64,000 nt of DNA from NCBI RefSeq assembly GCF_010692745.1, contig NZ_JAAHTB010000001.1, positions 248,001 through 312,000 of the forward strand, in the 5' to 3' direction. Origin of the DNA: Methylobacterium sp. BTF04 (GTDB lineage: Bacteria; Pseudomonadota; Alphaproteobacteria; Rhizobiales; Beijerinckiaceae). Below are positions 27,983 to 36,877 of the stretch, piece after piece. Under the pieces are notes generated by a model. It did not search any database, was not told where the DNA came from, and saw nothing but the letters and a program-made list of their open reading frames with translations. The position numbers and the translations under genes were made by a program. Every line of letters begins with the position of its first letter. Within the stretch, counting starts at the first letter, position 1.

Positions 27983-29164
27983 TCAGACCCGCTCGATGCA
28001 CATGGCGACACCCATGCCGCCACCGATGCACAGGGTGGCGAGGCCTCGCTTGGCGTCGCGGCGCTTGAGTTCGTGCAGGAGCGTGACGAGGACGCGGGCG
28101 CCCGAGGCACCGATCGGGTGGCCGATGGCGATGGCGCCGCCATTGACGTTCACCTTGGCGGTATCCCAGCCCATGTCCTTGTTCACGGCGAGCGCCTGGG
28201 CGGCGAAGGCCTCGTTGGCCTCGACAAGATCGAGGTCGGATGGCGTCCAACCTGCCTTTTCGAGGGCCTTCCGCGAGGCGGGGATCGGGCCCGTGCCCAT
28301 CACCTTCGGGTCGACGCCGGCGGTGGCCCACGAGACGATCCGGGCTAGGGGCTTGATCCCACGACGCTCGGCTTCCGAGGCCGACATCAGCACGATCGCG
28401 GCGGCGCCGTCGTTGAGGCCCGACGCATTGGCGGCGGTCACGGTGCCGTCCTTGGAGAAGGCAGGCTTGAGCTTGGCCATCGCCTCCACGGTGGCGCCGT
28501 CGCGGATGTACTCGTCGGTGTCGACGATGGTGTCACCCTTGCGGCCCGGGACGGTGACGGGACAGATCTCTTCCTTGAAGCGGCCTTCCTTGCGGGCGGC
28601 CTCGGCCTTGTTCTGCGAGTGCGTCGCGAATTCGTCCTGCTGCTCGCGGGTGAGCTGGAAGGCCTGGGCCACGTTCTCGGCGGTGGTGCCCATGTGGTAG
28701 CCGTTGAAGGCGTCCCACAGGCCGTCCTTGATCATGGTGTCGACGAGCTTGACGTCGCCCATCTTCTGGCCGCCGCGCAGGTACTGCGCATGCGGGCTGA
28801 GCGACATGGATTCCTGGCCGCCGGCCACGATCACGGTGGCGTCGCCATTGGCGATCTGCTGCATGCCGATGGCGACGGTCCGCAGGCCCGAGCCGCAGAC
28901 CTGGTTGAGGCCCCAGGCCGTAGCTTTCTCGGGGATGCCGGCTTTGATCGCGGCCTGGCGGGCCGGGTTCTGGCCGGCGCCGGCGGTGAGGACCTGGCCG
29001 AAGATCACCTCGTCCACGTCGTCGGGGGAGACGCCGGCACGCTCGAGGGCGGCCTTGATCGCCACGGCGCCGAGGTCGTGGGCCGGGACCGTGTTGAACA
29101 CCCCGCCGAACGAGCCGACGGCGGTGCGTGCCGCGCCGACGATGACGATATCTTCTGCTGCCAT
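27983..29164 (-). CDS. phaA: acetyl-CoA acetyltransferase (beta-ketothiolase) PhaA
   Basis: 393 residues with thiolase motifs: [14 protein letters not shown] (acyl-accepting Cys near residue 89), [17 protein letters not shown] (His) and [15 protein letters not shown] (second Cys). It condenses two acetyl-CoA to acetoacetyl-CoA, the first PHB step. ATG 29164 gives the standard [17 protein letters not shown] start; upstream in-frame residues are unrelated. The gene is divergent from phaR. Confidence 0.96.
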   Translation of the reverse strand: MAAEDIVIVGAARTAVGSFGGVFNTVPAHDLGAVAIKAALERAGVSPDDVDEVIFGQVLTAGAGQNPARQAAIKAGIPEKATAWGLNQVCGSGLRTVAIGMQQIANGDATVIVAGGQESMSLSPHAQYLRGGQKMGDVKLVDTMIKDGLWDAFNGYHMGTTAENVAQAFQLTREQQDEFATHSQNKAEAARKEGRFKEEICPVTVPGRKGDTIVDTDEYIRDGATVEAMAKLKPAFSKDGTVTAANASGLNDGAAAIVLMSASEAERRGIKPLARIVSWATAGVDPKVMGTGPIPASRKALEKAGWTPSDLDLVEANEAFAAQALAVNKDMGWDTAKVNVNGGAIAIGHPIGASGARVLVTLLHELKRRDAKRGLATLCIGGGMGVAMCIERV

Positions 29165-29480
29165 GGTGACGTTCTCCTCGTATCGGCCGACGCTGCCTTT
29201 GCGCTCCCGACCGGGGGAGCGTGCGCGCTTCTTGCCGTTCATCGGATGAAAGCCCTCGACTTACCGAAGTCAAGCCGGAGTCTGAGACGTTTTGCGAGGC
29301 GAATGGGCCATCGTCATTCCGCGCATGGCACTATTCTGCGGGGATGGCGGGCAGATTGCTGTTTTCGTCGGCAGGAGAAAGCTTTAAGGTCGAGCGTGCG
29401 CGCGGAGAGACCCTCCGACGTTGTTGCAACGTTGCGGGGATCGCGTGCTGGCAGGATCGCGTCGGGAGAGGCCACGACAG
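29165..29480. promoter_or_regulatory. 316-base divergent phaA/phaR control region
   Basis: The gap contains the promoters of phaA and phaR. An inverted repeat ACGTTG-TTG-CAACGT lies at 29418-29432 and includes the palindrome GTTGCAAC, followed at once by another GTTGC. PhaR proteins of other alphaproteobacteria are known to bind TGC-rich sites near their own gene, so this is a candidate operator. It is 49 bases upstream of the phaR ATG. Confidence 0.45.
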
Positions 29481-30092
29481 ATGGCGGATAACGGTAAGTC
29501 CAATCACACCGTCATCAAGAAATACGCCAATCGGCGCCTGTATCACACCGGGACGTCGACCTACGTCACCCTCGAGGATCTGTCGACGATGGTGCAGAAC
29601 GGCGAGGATTTCCTCGTCTACGATGCGCGCTCTGGCGACGACATCACCCGTTCGGTGCTGACGCAGATCATCTTCGAGCAGGAGAACAAGGCCGGCGACG
29701 ACAATCTGTTGCCGGTGGCGTTCCTGCGCCAGCTGATCCGGTTCTACGGCGACAGCATGCGCACGATGGTGCCGAGCTTCCTCGAATTCTCCATGGCCAA
29801 CTTCGCCCGCGACCAGGACGGTCTGCGCGAGAAGATGACCCAGAGCTTCGCGCCGGCGGCGTTCCAGACCGCTCTGGAAGAGCAGGTGCGGGCCAACATG
29901 AACTTCTTCGGCGATGCCATGAAGATGTTCACCGCCTTCGGCACCGGGCCGCTGTCCGGGATGGGAGGCCATCCCGCCGCGGGATTGAAGCCCCCCCAGC
30001 CGGCTCAGGTCAGCGGCGGTGGCGATCTCGACGATCTCAAGCGCCAGATGGCGGAGATGCAGTCGCGCCTCGAGGATCTCGCCAAGAAGTAG
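29481..30092 (+). CDS. phaR: polyhydroxyalkanoate synthesis repressor PhaR
   Basis: 203 residues. The N-terminal DNA-binding/PHB-accumulation domain reads TVIKKYANRRLYHTGTSTYVTLEDL, followed by the second regulatory domain (DITRSVLTQIIFEQENK) and a C-terminal coiled segment DDLKRQMAEMQSRLEDLAKK. PhaR senses PHB and represses phasin and its own gene; in Methylobacterium the homologue influences acetyl-CoA flux. ATG 29481 (MADNGKSNHT) matches the family; an upstream in-frame start at 29421 would overlap the candidate operator. Confidence 0.93.
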   Translation: MADNGKSNHTVIKKYANRRLYHTGTSTYVTLEDLSTMVQNGEDFLVYDARSGDDITRSVLTQIIFEQENKAGDDNLLPVAFLRQLIRFYGDSMRTMVPSFLEFSMANFARDQDGLREKMTQSFAPAAFQTALEEQVRANMNFFGDAMKMFTAFGTGPLSGMGGHPAAGLKPPQPAQVSGGGDLDDLKRQMAEMQSRLEDLAKK

Positions 30093-30190
30093 AGCGTCCG
30101 ATTCGCCCGCCGGGGTCGTCCCAAAACGAAAGGTTGACGAACCGTTAACGTCGGCCCAACTCTTGCGCATCTTGCCGTGTTTCACGCGGA

Positions 30191-30442
30191 ATGGATGCGA
30201 TGCGGCGGATTGCGACGGACGAACATCCCGAAACGGAACAGGTCGACCCTGGCCGCGACCTCGTGATCATGTCGGGGTCGCCGCAGGAGCCACGCTGCGG
30301 ATGGCGTGTGGCGCGCAGGCCTGATTCGGGGTTCCTGGCTCAGCTCATCGTCAGTGCCGATCCGACCCTCAGGGCCTCGCGGATCGAGCGCACGCGTTCG
30401 GCGACCGCCCGCTACGCAGAGATGGCCCGGCGTCGGGCCTGA
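30191..30442 (+). CDS. small hypothetical protein
   Basis: 83 residues, rich in Arg and acidic residues (MDAMRRIATDEHPE, then SGSPQEPRCGWRVARRPDSG and RIERTRSATARYAEMARRRA). No membrane segment or recognised domain. A possible -35 TTGACG lies in the region before it (about 30133). The start could be at the second ATG (30200). It may be a genus-specific small protein; coding status rests on composition and a free intergenic location. Confidence 0.5.
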   Translation: MDAMRRIATDEHPETEQVDPGRDLVIMSGSPQEPRCGWRVARRPDSGFLAQLIVSADPTLRASRIERTRSATARYAEMARRRA

Positions 30443-30483
30443 CGCCGATCCCGCTCAAGAGCAAAACCGCTCACATCAAAACG

Positions 30484-30520
30484 AAAAAAGCCGCGCCCGC
30501 AGGATGCGAGCGGCGGCCTT
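30484..30520 (-). terminator. rho-independent terminator of rpmF
   Basis: Read on the minus strand, a GC-rich hairpin (GCCGCCGCTCGC ... GCGGGCGCGGC) is followed by six consecutive T residues. It lies about 45 bases beyond the rpmF stop and is the clearest intrinsic terminator with a U-tract in the window. Confidence 0.8.
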
Positions 30521-30565
30521 GATTCTGGCAGCGATGGCGACCGCGGAGACGCGATCGCGATGCAG

Positions 30566-30754
30566 TCAGGCCTCGGCGGACTTCACCTTGAGAACCTGAC
30601 GGCCGCGGTACATGCCGGTCTTCAGGTCGATATGGTGGGGACGACGCAGTTCGCCCGAATCCTTGTCGGCCACATAGGTGGGGGCCTTGAGGGCATCGGC
30701 GGACCGGCGCATGCCGCGCCGCGAGGGGGAGGTCTTTCGCTTCGGAACGGCCAT
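30566..30754 (-). CDS. rpmF: 50S ribosomal protein L32
   Basis: 62 residues, the standard alphaproteobacterial length: [20 protein letters not shown], then [19 protein letters not shown]. The zinc-binding cysteines of some L32 proteins are absent, as usual for this class. ATG 30754 is fixed by the universally conserved MAVPK(R/K)K start; an upstream in-frame ATG at 30799 adds unrelated residues. Confidence 0.97.
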   Translation of the reverse strand: MAVPKRKTSPSRRGMRRSADALKAPTYVADKDSGELRRPHHIDLKTGMYRGRQVLKVKSAEA

Positions 30755-31063
30755 GGGAGGGTCCTGACTTAACGATAAAAAGGCGCCTGGGCGGCTCACC
30801 GCGAAGGGATCGCCTCGGCACCGCGTTCAAACGGATATTCGAGACCGGCCTTATAGCCGCACCGACGTCCGATGGCTAGAGCCCACGCGACAGGACTTGG
30901 AGCATACCCGAACTCCGCTCGCCAGCGCGATAGCACGTGACGGGCCAGTGCATAATCCAAACAAAAGCTGGCCGCAGCGTTAAGCCGCGGTTCAAATGGA
31001 TTTTCCTAAGTCTTCGAACGCTGGCGCGGCATCGAGACTGCGTCATCGACCCGGGAGTTTCCC
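30755..31063. other. 309-base divergent intergenic region
   Basis: The region between rpmF and the helix-hairpin-helix gene should contain both promoters. The part next to rpmF has an AT-rich stretch (CTTAACGATAAAAAGG). No open frame with good start or composition and no strong hairpin was seen. Confidence 0.5.
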
Positions 31064-31462
31064 ATGACCTCTTCCCTTCTGCGCACGCTGGCCGTGCTGA
31101 GCTGCTTTGCCGCCGTGCCCGCGCTGGCGCAGTCGCCGAGCCCGGCCGCCCCGATGATGAAGCCCGCACCGGCCGTGCCGGCGCCGTCCAACCCGACGCC
31201 GCCCAGCGTCATGCCCCCCAAGGCACCGGCCGCCGCTGCCAAGCCGGCCGAGAAGGCCGCCACCGAGAAGGCGACCCTGCTCGACCTCAACAGCGCCACG
31301 CCGGCCGAACTCGATGCCCTGCCGGGCATCGGCGCCGCGCGCTCCGCGGCGATCGTCAAGGGCCGCCCCTACCGGGGCAAGGACGAACTCGTCTCGAAGA
31401 AGATCATCCCGCAAGGCGTCTATGACGGGATCAAGGACAAGATCATCGCCAAGCAGAAATAA
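31064..31462 (+). CDS. exported ComEA-like helix-hairpin-helix protein
   Basis: 132 residues. A signal peptide (LLRTLAVLSCFAAVPALAQ) precedes a Pro/Ala-rich linker and a C-terminal helix-hairpin-helix domain: LLDLNSATPAELDALPGIGAARSAAIVKGRPYRGKDELVSKKII, here with the characteristic LPGIG turn. The domain resembles ComEA, which binds DNA during uptake in the periplasm; many bacteria without competence have such proteins. No other competence gene is nearby. GGGAG precedes the ATG. Confidence 0.85.
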   Translation: MTSSLLRTLAVLSCFAAVPALAQSPSPAAPMMKPAPAVPAPSNPTPPSVMPPKAPAAAAKPAEKAATEKATLLDLNSATPAELDALPGIGAARSAAIVKGRPYRGKDELVSKKIIPQGVYDGIKDKIIAKQK

Positions 31463-31630
31463 GCGATTGACCTGACAGACTGGTCTCGGGCGCGCACAGG
31501 ATCACGAACGTGTTCCGGACGTGCCCGAGACCTAAGCAAAGGTGCCAAGCCGGTACCCTTGTCGGCGGTTGGCGCGAATGTTACGGGCCGCCTGACCGAC
31601 CCGAAAATCTGATCCGAAGACCCGCACCCC

Positions 31631-32257
31631 ATGGCGCCCCAGCCCTTGATCCGCGTCCATCGCGGCGATCTGCCCGCCGGTTACGTGGCAGGCCCTGCCA
31701 TCGCGATCGACACCGAGACATTGGGGCTGAACCCGCACCGGGACCGGCTCTGCGTCGTACAGATCTCGCGGGGCGACGGCAGCGCCGACGTGGTGCAGAT
31801 CATCCCCGGTGCCGACGCGCCCGACAACCTCCAACGGGTCCTGGCCGATCCAGGCACCGTCAAGATCTTCCACTTCGCCCGATTCGACCTCGCGGTGCTG
31901 TTCAATGCCTTCGGGGTGATGCCGGCGCCGGTCTATTGCACCAAGGTCGCCTCGAAACTGGCGCGGACCTACACCGACCGGCATGGTCTCAAGGACGTGG
32001 TCCGCGAACTCGTGGGTGTCGATCTCTCCAAGCAGCAGCAATCCTCCGATTGGGGCGCCGACACCCTCAGTCAGGCGCAGGTAGACTACGCAGCCTCCGA
32101 CGTGCTGCACCTCCATGCCGCCCGCACCCGCCTCGATGCGATGCTGGCCCGTGAGGGTCGCACCGAGATCGCCCAGAGCTGCTTCGACTTCCTGCCGACC
32201 CGCGCCCGCCTCGATCTTGCCGGCTGGCCCGAAACCGACATCTTCGCGCACACCTGA
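31631..32257 (+). CDS. RNase D-like DEDDy 3'-5' exonuclease
   Basis: 208 residues forming only the exonuclease domain. The catalytic motifs are AIDTETLGL (Exo I, Asp-Glu), FHFARFDLAVL (Exo II, Asp) and VDYAASDVLHLH (Exo III, Tyr...Asp). The HRDC domains of full RNase D are absent. The protein is probably a structured-RNA 3' trimming enzyme; substrate not readable. It lies upstream of lptC, an arrangement seen in Rhizobiales. ATG 31631 is the only good start. Confidence 0.9.
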   Translation: MAPQPLIRVHRGDLPAGYVAGPAIAIDTETLGLNPHRDRLCVVQISRGDGSADVVQIIPGADAPDNLQRVLADPGTVKIFHFARFDLAVLFNAFGVMPAPVYCTKVASKLARTYTDRHGLKDVVRELVGVDLSKQQQSSDWGADTLSQAQVDYAASDVLHLHAARTRLDAMLAREGRTEIAQSCFDFLPTRARLDLAGWPETDIFAHT

Positions 32258-32487
32258 AGTCGGCCGTGCGCCGCCGCACATCGGCATGAGACGAACCGCG
32301 CGAAGCGTCGCGTCCCGCGCCGGCTGCGATTGATCATTCCTCAATGCTCTGGCCATAACATCGGCCCGGCCACAACTTTGCCACCGCCTGCGCGCATCCG
32401 GCGATCCATCCATGCCGGAGGCAAAGGTCTAGGCGACCGAAGTTTTCCGGGCGACGTTTTTTCCGGGCGCAGTGTTTCAGGAACGCC

Positions 32488-33258
32488 ATGCAGGTGGTCG
32501 ACGCCCTCGCAATCAACGGCTCCGCCGGCCCCCGCGCCGACGCGCTCCGGACCCGTGCCCATGCCCGGGCGCGCAATCACAGCGCACAGGTCCGCCGCCT
32601 GCGCCGGCTGATCCCGCTCGCCGCCGGATCGGCAGTGGTGGTGCTCGCCGTCGCCACGTTGTTCAACCCGTTCGGACACATCGTGCCGGGCGTCAGCTTC
32701 GGTCCGGTCAGTCTCTCGGGCACCAAGGTGAAGATGGAGAGCCCGCGCCTCTCCGGCTTCCGCAAGGGCGACAGGGGCTACGAAGTCACCGCCACAGCCG
32801 CGTTCCAGGATGTGCGCAAGCCGAGCCTCATCGAACTCCAGGCGATGAAGGGCCACCTCAACACCGACGACAAGGGCGGTATCGCCCATCTCGAAGCGGC
32901 GTCAGGTCTGTTCGATTCCGCCCGCGAATCACTGGGCCTCGAGACGGACATCCGCATCTGGACCGACAAGGGCGAGGAGATTCGCCTCAAGACGGCGGAT
33001 GTCGATTTCAAGGCCGGTACCGTGCGGTCGAACGAGGCAGTGGCCGTCACCATCCCGAGCGGCACGGTGGCGGCCGACACCCTCGACGTCACCGATAGCG
33101 GCCACATCATCTCCTTCATCGGCAACGTCCACACGGTGCTGCACGAAACCGACAAGCACGAGGCCGACAAGGCGCCGACCGCCGACAAGGTCGCCGATGC
33201 CGCGGCGCGCATCCGCACGACGTCGGCCGAGCCGTCCGACGGGGATGTCCGCCGGTGA
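32488..33258 (+). CDS. lptC: LPS export ABC transporter periplasmic protein LptC
   Basis: 256 residues with one N-terminal membrane span (about 41-60: LIPLAAGSAVVVLAVATLF) and a periplasmic beta-jellyroll (SGFRKGDRGYEVTATAAFQD, LEAASGLFDSARESLGLE). LptC receives LPS from LptB2FG and passes it to LptA. The C-terminus carries a charged extension. The stop overlaps the lptA start as GTGA. Order lptC-lptA-lptB is conserved. Confidence 0.9.
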   Translation: MQVVDALAINGSAGPRADALRTRAHARARNHSAQVRRLRRLIPLAAGSAVVVLAVATLFNPFGHIVPGVSFGPVSLSGTKVKMESPRLSGFRKGDRGYEVTATAAFQDVRKPSLIELQAMKGHLNTDDKGGIAHLEAASGLFDSARESLGLETDIRIWTDKGEEIRLKTADVDFKAGTVRSNEAVAVTIPSGTVAADTLDVTDSGHIISFIGNVHTVLHETDKHEADKAPTADKVADAAARIRTTSAEPSDGDVRR

Positions 33259-34058
33259 ACCGCATGCGCCTGACGAAGCCTGCCGCCTGGATCGCGGTGT
33301 CTGCGGCCGTGCTGGTACTGGCCGGGCCGGCGGCTGCGGAGACCGCGCCCAAAAAGGACAAGCCGGCCTCGGGGCTCGGTAATCTCGGCGGTGGCGGCAA
33401 GGAGCCGATCAAGATCGATGCCGACCGGCTCGATGTGTTCGACCGCGAGAACAAGGCGATCTTCGCCGGCAACGTCGTGGCGGTCCAGGGCGACAGCACC
33501 ATCCGCTGCTCGACCATGACCGTGCGCTACAAGCGCGCCAAGGACGCGAAGAGCGACACCAAGGGCGACGCCAAGTCCGACAAGGGCGAAGCCGCGAAGG
33601 ACGGCGCCGACGACGCCAAGGCTGCGCCCGAGAAGACGCCGGCCGCAATGGGCGAGAACGGCATTCAGCGTGTGGAATGCGCCGGGCCGGTGACGGTGGT
33701 GCAGAAGGACCAGGTCGCCACCGGCGACAACGCCGTGTTCGACCAGGAAGCCAAGCGCATCGTGCTCACCGGCAATGTCGTGCTGAGCCAGTGTCAGAAC
33801 GTCACCCGCGGCTCGCGCCTCGTCTACGACATGAACACCGGCCGGGCGAACATGGACCCGGTGGCGGGAGGCCGCGTCTCCGCTCTGTTCGTTCCGCAGA
33901 AGGAGGGCGAGGCCAAGGGGGCGGGCAAGGGTTGCGCGCAGCCTGCCGCTGCCGCCAAGGCGGCGCCCAAACCTTCCGACGCCAAACCTTCCGACACCAA
34001 GCCGTCCGAGGCCGTGGGCGACAAGCCTGCGGCCAAGCCGCGGGCGCAGGCGAATTGA
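33255..34058 (+). CDS. lptA: LPS transport periplasmic protein LptA
   Basis: 267 residues with a signal peptide (AAWIAVSAAVLVLAGPAAAE) and an OstA-like beta-jellyroll: PIKIDADRLDVFDRENKAIFAGNVVAVQGD, split by a Lys/Asp/Ala-rich insert at about 95-128, then NAVFDQEAKRIVLTGNVVLSQ. A Lys/Pro/Ala/Ser tail ends the protein. It forms the periplasmic bridge for LPS. It starts with GTG overlapping lptC (an ATG three codons later is possible), and its stop overlaps the lptB TTG. Confidence 0.92.
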   Translation: MNRMRLTKPAAWIAVSAAVLVLAGPAAAETAPKKDKPASGLGNLGGGGKEPIKIDADRLDVFDRENKAIFAGNVVAVQGDSTIRCSTMTVRYKRAKDAKSDTKGDAKSDKGEAAKDGADDAKAAPEKTPAAMGENGIQRVECAGPVTVVQKDQVATGDNAVFDQEAKRIVLTGNVVLSQCQNVTRGSRLVYDMNTGRANMDPVAGGRVSALFVPQKEGEAKGAGKGCAQPAAAAKAAPKPSDAKPSDTKPSEAVGDKPAAKPRAQAN

Positions 34059-34927
34059 GCGTCGCCCTCCAGGCGCCCGGTGCCGAGGCGTCCCAGGCCG
34101 CTGCCCCGGCGCCATCGCTGCAATCCACGTCGTTCCTCGGGCGCCTGTTTCGCCGCGGGTCCAAGGCGCGCGACACCGCGGTGGATACCGCCGATGGCGG
34201 CGGCCCCGGCATCCTGTCGGTGCGCGGCCTGCGCAAGAGCTACGGCGCCCGCACCGTAGTCCATGAGGCGGGCCTGACCGTGCGCAACGGCGAGGCGGTG
34301 GGCCTGCTCGGGCCCAATGGTGCCGGCAAGACCACGATCTTCTACATGATCACCGGCCTGGTCTCGGCCGATCGCGGGTCGATCAGCCTCGACGGCCTGC
34401 CGATCACCCACCTTCCGATGTACCAGCGCGCCCGCCTCGGCATCGGATACCTGCCGCAGGAGGCCTCGATCTTCCGCGGCCTGTCGGTGGAGGACAATAT
34501 CCGCGCGGTGCTCGAAGTGGCCGAGCCCGACCGGAAGGAGCGCGAGCGCAAGCTCGATTCGCTCCTCGAAGAGTTCGATATCGCCCGCCTGCGCAAATCC
34601 CCCTCGATCGCGCTGTCGGGCGGCGAGCGCCGTCGCTGCGAGATCGCCCGGGCGCTGGCCTCGTCGCCGTCCTTCATGCTGCTGGACGAGCCCTTCGCCG
34701 GTATCGACCCCATCGCGGTGGGCGATATTCAGGATCTGGTGAAGCATCTCAAGCAGCGCGGCATCGGCGTGCTGATCACCGACCACAACGTGCGCGAGAC
34801 GCTCGGCCTCATCGACCGCGCCTACATCGCTCATTCGGGCCGCATCCTCACGGAAGGCACGCCCGACGAGATCGTCGCGAATGCCGACGCGCGGCGGCTC
34901 TACCTCGGCGAAGATTTTCGCCTGTAG
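34055..34927 (+). CDS. lptB: LPS export ABC transporter ATPase LptB
   Basis: 290 residues: an N-terminal extension of about 45 residues, then a full ABC ATPase with Walker A GPNGAGKTT, signature LSGGERRRCEIARAL, Walker B MLLDEPFAGIDP and switch His in ITDHNVRE. It powers LPS extraction with LptF and LptG (not in the window). The proposed TTG start overlaps the lptA stop as TTGA; the extension is longer than in E. coli LptB (about 241 residues) so an internal start is possible. rpoN follows. Confidence 0.9.
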   Translation: MSVALQAPGAEASQAAAPAPSLQSTSFLGRLFRRGSKARDTAVDTADGGGPGILSVRGLRKSYGARTVVHEAGLTVRNGEAVGLLGPNGAGKTTIFYMITGLVSADRGSISLDGLPITHLPMYQRARLGIGYLPQEASIFRGLSVEDNIRAVLEVAEPDRKERERKLDSLLEEFDIARLRKSPSIALSGGERRRCEIARALASSPSFMLLDEPFAGIDPIAVGDIQDLVKHLKQRGIGVLITDHNVRETLGLIDRAYIAHSGRILTEGTPDEIVANADARRLYLGEDFRL

Positions 34928-34981
34928 AGCGAAACGGCGCGCTGTCGCACAGCCCCGGAAAACCTTTGTTATCGGACACCT

Positions 34982-35013
34982 GTCACGCTGGCGCGCAACG
35001 CCAGGACTGTGAC
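34982..35013. terminator. interrupted hairpin after lptB
   Basis: Nested inverted repeats GTCAC...GTGAC (outer) and CTGGCG...CGCCAG (inner) with a 5-base loop lie 55 bases after the lptB stop. No U-tract follows. It could partly separate the lpt transcript from rpoN. Confidence 0.4.
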
Positions 35014-35060
35014 GTTCCGGATCCGTGCACAATTCGCATGCAGACAACCGTCATCACGCT

Positions 35061-35089
35061 TTGACGCGCAGCCGCGATGGCGCTAGACC
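35061..35089 (+). promoter_or_regulatory. candidate housekeeping promoter for rpoN
   Basis: TTGACG, a 17-base spacer and TAGACC match the -35/-10 layout of a sigma-70-type promoter about 100 bases upstream of the rpoN ATG. It overlaps the region just before the candidate sigma-54 site. Only sequence match supports it. Confidence 0.4.
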
Positions 35090-35094
35090 TGGAT

Positions 35095-35111
35095 TGGCAA
35101 AAAAGAAGCAA
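35095..35111 (+). promoter_or_regulatory. candidate sigma-54 promoter upstream of rpoN
   Basis: TTGGCAAAAAAGAAGCA has the invariant GG (35096-35097) and GC (35108-35109) separated by exactly 10 bases, and shares TGGCA and GCA with the consensus TGGCAC-N5-TTGCA. It is 77 bases upstream of the rpoN start, so rpoN may regulate itself. Confidence 0.5.
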
Positions 35112-35187
35112 GATTTATGCCTAAACCCGGATCGCGGTAGCGCGCGCTACTGGGCGGGGGCGCGACTCGGGCAATCGGGGCACCATC

Positions 35188-36735
35188 ATGAGCTTGCTGC
35201 AACGGCTGGAAATGCGCCAGGGCCAAGCCCTGGTGATGACGCCTCAGCTTTTGCAGGCGATCAAGCTTCTCCAGCTCTCGCAGCTCGATCTCGCCGCCTA
35301 TGTCGATGCCGAACTCGAGCGCAATCCGCTGCTGGAGCGGGTGGAGGGCGAGGCGGAATCCGAGCGGGCTCCCGCGGAGGCGCCACCGGACAATGCGAGC
35401 GACGGGGACGGCGAGTTCGACGGCGGCGAGGAGCCCTGGATCGCCACCACGCTCACCGCGAGCAGCGCCGAGATGGAGAGCGCTCTCGATACCCGCCTCG
35501 ACAACGTGTTCGCCGACGAGAACCCGAGCCACGCGCGCGAGGCGGCCTCCGGCGATATGCTGTCGCTGACGCCAGCCCCCTACGGCAATACCGGCGGCAG
35601 CTTCGACGGGGACGCCCCCGATTTCGAGGCGACGCTCACCTCCGAAACCTCCCTGCGCGAACATCTGGCCGCGCAGCTCGATCTCGCCACCCGCGATCCG
35701 GCCGACCGCCTGATCGGCGGCTTCCTCATCGATGCGGTGGACGACGCCGGCTATTTCCGCGAGTCCATCGACGCGGTTGCCGAGCGGCTCGGAACCTCCC
35801 TCGACAGCGTCGCCCGCATGCTCAAGCTGGTGCAGAGCTTCGAGCCCGCCGGCATCGCCGCGCGCGATCTCGCCGAATGCCTCGCCCTGCAGCTGCGCGA
35901 CCGCGACCGGTTCGATCCGGCGATGCAGGCGCTGGTCTCGCGCCTCGACCTGGTGGCCAAGCGCGATTTCGCCAGCCTGCGCCGCCTATGCGGCGTCGAC
36001 GACGAGGATCTCGTCGACATGCTGGCTGAGTTGCGCCGCCTCGATCCCAAGCCCGGCCGGGCCTTCGGCACCCGCGCCGTCGAGGTGCTGATCCCGGACG
36101 TGTTCGTGCGGGCCGCCCCCGACGGGTCATGGCTGGTGGAGCTCAACGCCGAGGCTTTGCCGCGGGTTCTGGTGAACCAGAGCTACTATGCCCGCGTCTC
36201 GCGCGGCGCGGCGGCGGACGGCGACAAGGCCTTCCTGTCGGAATGCCTCCAGACCGCCAACTGGCTCACCCGCAGCCTGGAGCAGCGGGCTCGCACCATC
36301 CTGAAGGTCGCCTCCGAGATCGTGCGCCAGCAGGATGCGTTCTTCCTGCACGGGGTGGCGCATCTGCGCCCGCTCAACCTGAAGACCGTGGCCGAGGCGA
36401 TCGGCATGCACGAATCCACCGTCTCCCGCGTGACCTCGAACAAGTCGATCGGCACGAGCCGCGGCACGCTGGAAATGAAGTACTTCTTCACCGCCGCGAT
36501 TCCGGGTGCGGCCGGCACCGCCTCGCATTCCTCCGAGGCCGTACGCCACCGCATCAAGCAACTCGTCGACGGCGAGGCACCGAGCGACGTGCTCTCCGAC
36601 GACGCCCTGGTTCAGCGCCTGCGCGACGAGGGTATCGACATAGCTCGCCGCACCGTGGCGAAGTACCGGGAATCGCTTCGGATTCCCTCTTCCATCGAAC
36701 GCCGGCGCGAGCATTTCGCGTATGCGGTGCGGTGA
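35188..36735 (+). CDS. rpoN: RNA polymerase sigma-54 factor RpoN
   Basis: 515 residues. Region I is Gln/Leu rich (LEMRQGQALVMTPQLLQAIKLLQLSQ, residues about 7-32), region II is acidic, the core-binding domain follows, and the C-terminus carries a helix-turn-helix (LNLKTVAEAIGMHESTVSRV) and the RpoN box ARRTVAKYRE that reads the -24 element. It directs transcription at enhancer-dependent promoters for nitrogen and carbon metabolism. Followed by hpf and ptsN as in most proteobacteria. Confidence 0.97.
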   Translation: MSLLQRLEMRQGQALVMTPQLLQAIKLLQLSQLDLAAYVDAELERNPLLERVEGEAESERAPAEAPPDNASDGDGEFDGGEEPWIATTLTASSAEMESALDTRLDNVFADENPSHAREAASGDMLSLTPAPYGNTGGSFDGDAPDFEATLTSETSLREHLAAQLDLATRDPADRLIGGFLIDAVDDAGYFRESIDAVAERLGTSLDSVARMLKLVQSFEPAGIAARDLAECLALQLRDRDRFDPAMQALVSRLDLVAKRDFASLRRLCGVDDEDLVDMLAELRRLDPKPGRAFGTRAVEVLIPDVFVRAAPDGSWLVELNAEALPRVLVNQSYYARVSRGAAADGDKAFLSECLQTANWLTRSLEQRARTILKVASEIVRQQDAFFLHGVAHLRPLNLKTVAEAIGMHESTVSRVTSNKSIGTSRGTLEMKYFFTAAIPGAAGTASHSSEAVRHRIKQLVDGEAPSDVLSDDALVQRLRDEGIDIARRTVAKYRESLRIPSSIERRREHFAYAVR

Positions 36736-36815
36736 AACCCCGAGCGTGGCGGGCCGGGTCTCCGGCCGGTCCCGGTCGCGCGATACGGCCTCCGTCGACC
36801 CCGCTCCCGATTCCG

Positions 36816-36844
36816 TTGACTTCTCTTCGCGAGGCTCCTTAACT
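36816..36844 (+). promoter_or_regulatory. candidate promoter for hpf
   Basis: TTGACT, a 17-base spacer and TTAACT resemble a sigma-70-type promoter, 33 bases upstream of the hpf ATG and in the 142-base gap after rpoN. Supports separate transcription of hpf-ptsN. Confidence 0.45.
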
Positions 36845-36877
36845 CAGGCCCCGAAAGCAACGAAATCCGGAGGGATC

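Noticed and set aside
30177..30192. Third possible parS (TGTTTCACGCGGAATG) near the small hypothetical gene
   Set aside because: Only 12 of 16 positions match and the right half of the palindrome is lost.
32441..32471. Imperfect direct repeat of TTTTCCGGGCG upstream of lptC
   Set aside because: Only two imperfect copies and no clear regulatory analogy; could be chance in a short T-rich stretch.
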